Of a DNA stretch of 64,000 nucleotides, positions 61,570-64,000 are shown piece by piece. Origin of the DNA: Brachynemurus nebulosus (lineage: Eukaryota; Arthropoda; Insecta; Neuroptera; Myrmeleontidae); assembly GCA_035578155.1 (NCBI GenBank), contig JAPWDM010000004.1, forward strand, positions 60,399,792 to 60,463,791. The letters run 5' to 3'. The stretch's first letter is position 1, and each line of letters opens with the position of its first letter. Below the pieces are notes generated by a model. The model made no database searches. It was not told where the DNA came from and saw only the letters and a list, made by a program, of their open reading frames with translations. The position numbers and the translations under genes were made by a program.

Positions 61570-62437
61570 TCACATTTTCCTGCGTGGGCGACGTTTGAGT
61601 TCGTGGTACGCCCGCTTTTTCTCGGCAACTGCTATTCCCGCAACTTCATTCCACCATGGTAAGCGACGTTTAGCTGGAATGTTGGGCGACATTGGTATAC
61701 TCTTATGTGCTGTTTCAATGACACTGGGGGACATTTGCTCCACATCATCTTCTACGTCTCCAGTCAGCTCGGGTGTGCGGAATGAATCAACGTACATGTT
61801 CCAGTCAGCTTGACGAAGACGCCATCTCGGCGACTGTGGAGTCATCGGCGTGGTACTATTTAAAATAATAGGTATATGGTCACTTCCATATGAGTGTGAC
61901 GCCAGCGTCCACTCAAAACGGTTTGCCATGACCGGTGAGCCAAGTGATAAGTCGATAGCCGACAACTCACCGGTTCTTGCATTAATAAAAGTACCTTCAC
62001 CGGAATTCAACAAGACCGTTTCAGACTCATCTAGAAAACGTTCGATGAGTCTTCCACGGGCGTCTTTTGTGCTACAGCCCCACATGGGGCTGTGAGCATT
62101 AAAATCTCCTAGTAACAAAAATGGACGTGGTAACTGTAAGGTAAGCTCGGTCAGGGATTTGACATTCCAGTCGAAGTCTGGTCTAGACCGAGCATACTGT
62201 GAACTGGGACGGTTTTAAAAATTGTACTCCAATAGCTTGTAGGGGAGTGTTTAAAGCGTGGCCCTGAAAGGGACGCCATCTCTGATTATGATGGCAACAG
62301 CCCCCCCTCGTCCTGATGTCTCGCTGTACGTCGTGCCGGCGTATTTGATATTTAATGTTAAATTGTTCCGCCGGTTTTAAATGTGTTTCTTGTAGGCACA
62401 CGCACTTAGGCGTGTGTTCAGCCAGAAGCATCTGCAA
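61570..62437 (-). pseudogene. LINE A endonuclease domain (APE-like)
   Basis: 62437-62183 contains CVCLQETHLKPA (the metal-binding Glu) and 62118-61570 contains LLGDFNAHSPMWGCS (Asp/Asn pair), ELSAIDLSLGS and SYGSDHIPI (catalytic Asp/His), the standard order of an apurinic endonuclease-like LINE nuclease. It continues with the linker VDSFRTPELTGDVEDD. A stop and frameshift lie between the two segments (about 62120-62185). The domain nicks target DNA to prime reverse transcription. Confidence 0.8.
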
Positions 62438-62644
62438 TTCACAGTAATGGTGCTTAACACCATTGCACCTCTACTGTATGATAGCCATTTTCGTTACTAC
62501 TAGGGATGTACCCTAAGAAGTGTGGCTACTTCCTAGGTTTCCCCTTAGGCCAGCCTTTCTTCTTTTTTGGTACAAGCACCTCAGCGTCCGAATTGTCGGA
62601 CTCCGTGGCCGAGGTGTTGGTATACGCGTCGGACGTGGGGCGTT

Positions 62645-63913
62645 TCACGCCCATCCCCCCATCATTTTCAACGGTCGACATTTCCGAGTTATTTTGTTGT
62701 GGTGTATTGTGACTCGGAAGGGGGTGATCTGACGTGTTGGCGTGCCCGGTCTGGACGGCCGCTGTGAAAGCGAAGCCGTCAATGTTGGGGACGGAATAAA
62801 TTCCGCCTCCGGTTGTGAGTTGGCAGGACCCTTTTTGGGGGACCGAGATTTGGCCACCTCCTTTTCCCCCTCACTGTGACGTCTACTAGGTGGGGTGTTT
62901 TTTCTCGGTGATTTCTTCTGAGTAGAAGACGTCACAGTTCTGGCGACAGGTCCCTGAGGGGTGGGTTGTAATCACCCTCTTGGTCTCAGAGACCTCGGCT
63001 GGCACAACAGAGGCTTGAGTGGGTGTAGGAGATACACCCGCAAAGCGCACAAGACTTTCTTGGATGGTTAACTGCATCTGGCGCATTGTGTCTTTCAACT
63101 ACTTTATTTCTTTGTTCTTTTCAGCCGCTGTGGGGGCGGGGGCCGCAACAGCGCGTGCGTAGCCATCCAGTGCCGATCGACGGGGCATGTTGCCCAAAAG
63201 CTTACGGCGTGCCTCGGAGTATGTTAGTCGTTCCAAGGCCCTCAGCTCCTGGATGGCTGATTCCTGTTTAAATATGGGGCAATTTCTGGACTTAGCCGAA
63301 TGATTGCCACCACAATTGACGCACTTAATAGGATCGTCACATGGCCTTCCTTCATGCATCGGCCTACCACACACGCAGATCTGTTGCGAGAAGTTACATT
63401 GTTGCGATACATGTCCGTACTTCTGACTTTTGTAGCACCTCATTGGTGCCAGAATGTACGGACGAACGTCTATTTTGGTAAAAAGGCCGATAACTACTTC
63501 CTTTGGAAGTGTAGTATTGTTAAAGGTAACTAATATTAAGGGGGACTCGGGATGTTGGTTCCCTCTGCCGTATTTCAGCTTTTTTGCTTCTACTACACCC
63601 TGTGGAGACATCTCCGACACAATCTCGTCGAGGGTGCAGTACGCCAAAAAGGGGTGCATTATGACTCCCCTAAAGTAATTTAATACCCCATGAGGCATCA
63701 CTTCCACCGGCTCTAAATTTTTTAATTTCTGGATACGTTCGCTTTGTACCGGTGAGAATGCCTCCACGAGCAACCCTTTGCCCTATGTTTTGGCATCTTT
63801 TACCTGCCCAATACTCTCTCTTACAAGTTTTGCCAGAAGTAAGGTACTTATTTTACTAAAGTCCGCTTCCGTCGGTTTCAAATATGCCTCACGAATGCCA
63901 AGGGTAGCTGTTA
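62645..63913 (-). pseudogene. LINE A ORF1 (gag-like, zinc knuckles)
   Basis: The frame from about 63913 (REAYLKPTEADFSKIS) is interrupted by a TAG near 63786. It continues through VLNYFRGVIMHPFLAYCTLDEI and PLILVTFNNTTLP to a cysteine region: CYKSQKYGHVSQQC, where the second Cys of a CCHC knuckle is replaced by Ser, then CVCGRP and CVNCGGNHSAKSRNCPIF. A proline/serine-rich basic tail follows in shifted frames to about 62645 (TQKKSPRKNTPPSRRHSEGEKE). Gag-like ORF1 proteins bind LINE RNA. The stop, the frameshifts and the lost Cys make it non-functional. Confidence 0.75.
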
Positions 63914-63916
63914 TAG

Positions 63917-64000
63917 GTAGGGTAGACCGGGGTCATTTGGGCAATGAAATTTGTACGAGGTAATTTGAGCAACGATAAATATAAATATAAAAACTTAAAT
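63917..64000. mobile_element. Start of an inverted-repeat element, cut by the window end
   Basis: gggtagaccggggtcatttg (63917) resembles the terminus of the element at 5563 (gggttgaccggggtaaatg) and is followed by a gaggtaatttgagcaac echo, the same style of internal repetition. The right end lies outside the window. Confidence 0.45.

Larger units (their letters stand above)
57653..63916 (-). mobile_element. LINE A copy 2 (gag, EN, RT, RNase H), near full length but rearranged
   Basis: On the minus strand the order is gag (from about 63913), endonuclease, reverse transcriptase, RNase H, then a 0.8-kb 3' region ending in A-rich and (AAT)n sequence at 57653-57680. RNase H after RT places it in the I/R1/Jockey-related group. 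A segment around 60583-61494 is a chimera that also contains LINE B sequence in opposite orientation, so the element was rearranged after insertion. The 5' end at about 63917 is cut by another repeat. Confidence 0.75.

Overview
This is a window of insect (or at least arthropod) nuclear DNA. It is AT-rich, contains spliced but decayed coding exons, and has long (TA)n runs, nested insertions and typical arthropod transposon families. I find no confident intact single-copy host gene. Almost every coding remnant belongs to a mobile element or to a transposon-like multi-copy family.

Layout. 1-5.3 kb is a decayed PIF/Harbinger-type DNA transposon. Its transposase (minus) and MADF-domain partner (plus) have interlocked exons, and a foldback element and a tRNA-like piece are inserted in it. 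5.5-8.9 kb holds three non-autonomous inverted-repeat elements. 9.5-20.9 kb holds a broken C2H2 zinc-finger protein gene followed by a broken gene starting with a CIDE-N-like domain. The second gene is split by a 3.8-kb hAT element with an 8-bp target duplication, by a pogo-type element in an intron, and by a 404-bp MITE. 21-24.6 kb is non-coding with small inverted-repeat elements.

24.6-39.1 kb is a Polinton/Maverick, a virus-like DNA transposon, with terminal inverted repeats of about 0.8-1.0 kb. Its minus-strand morphogenesis block encodes the major capsid protein, a small overlapping protein, a penton-like protein, an adenain-like protease and a PLA2-domain protein. The plus strand encodes a packaging ATPase, a DUF8207-like protein, a fibre-like protein and a DDE integrase with a chromodomain. 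A spliced protein-primed type DNA polymerase lies on the minus strand but has lost its polymerase half. Several capsid-block genes are still open, while the polymerase, integrase, major capsid and DUF8207-like genes are broken. The DUF8207-like gene carries a composite tRNA-SINE and a 1.47-kb near-perfect palindrome.

39-52.5 kb is repeat-rich: tandem repeats, foldbacks, (TA)n microsatellites, two tandem duplications, and a 1,046-bp element whose empty site survives in the sister copy. 52.6-64 kb holds a THAP-like remnant, a truncated Tc1, and a nest of non-LTR retrotransposons. Two copies of a gag/EN/RT/RNase H LINE lie on the minus strand and a CR1/Jockey-like LINE lies on the plus strand. 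The 3' region of one LINE contains an array of about eight hairpins with diverged stems. I rate that array, the Polinton and the C2H2/CIDE-N gene pair as the points most worth follow-up. All family assignments are from motif reading, not database searches.
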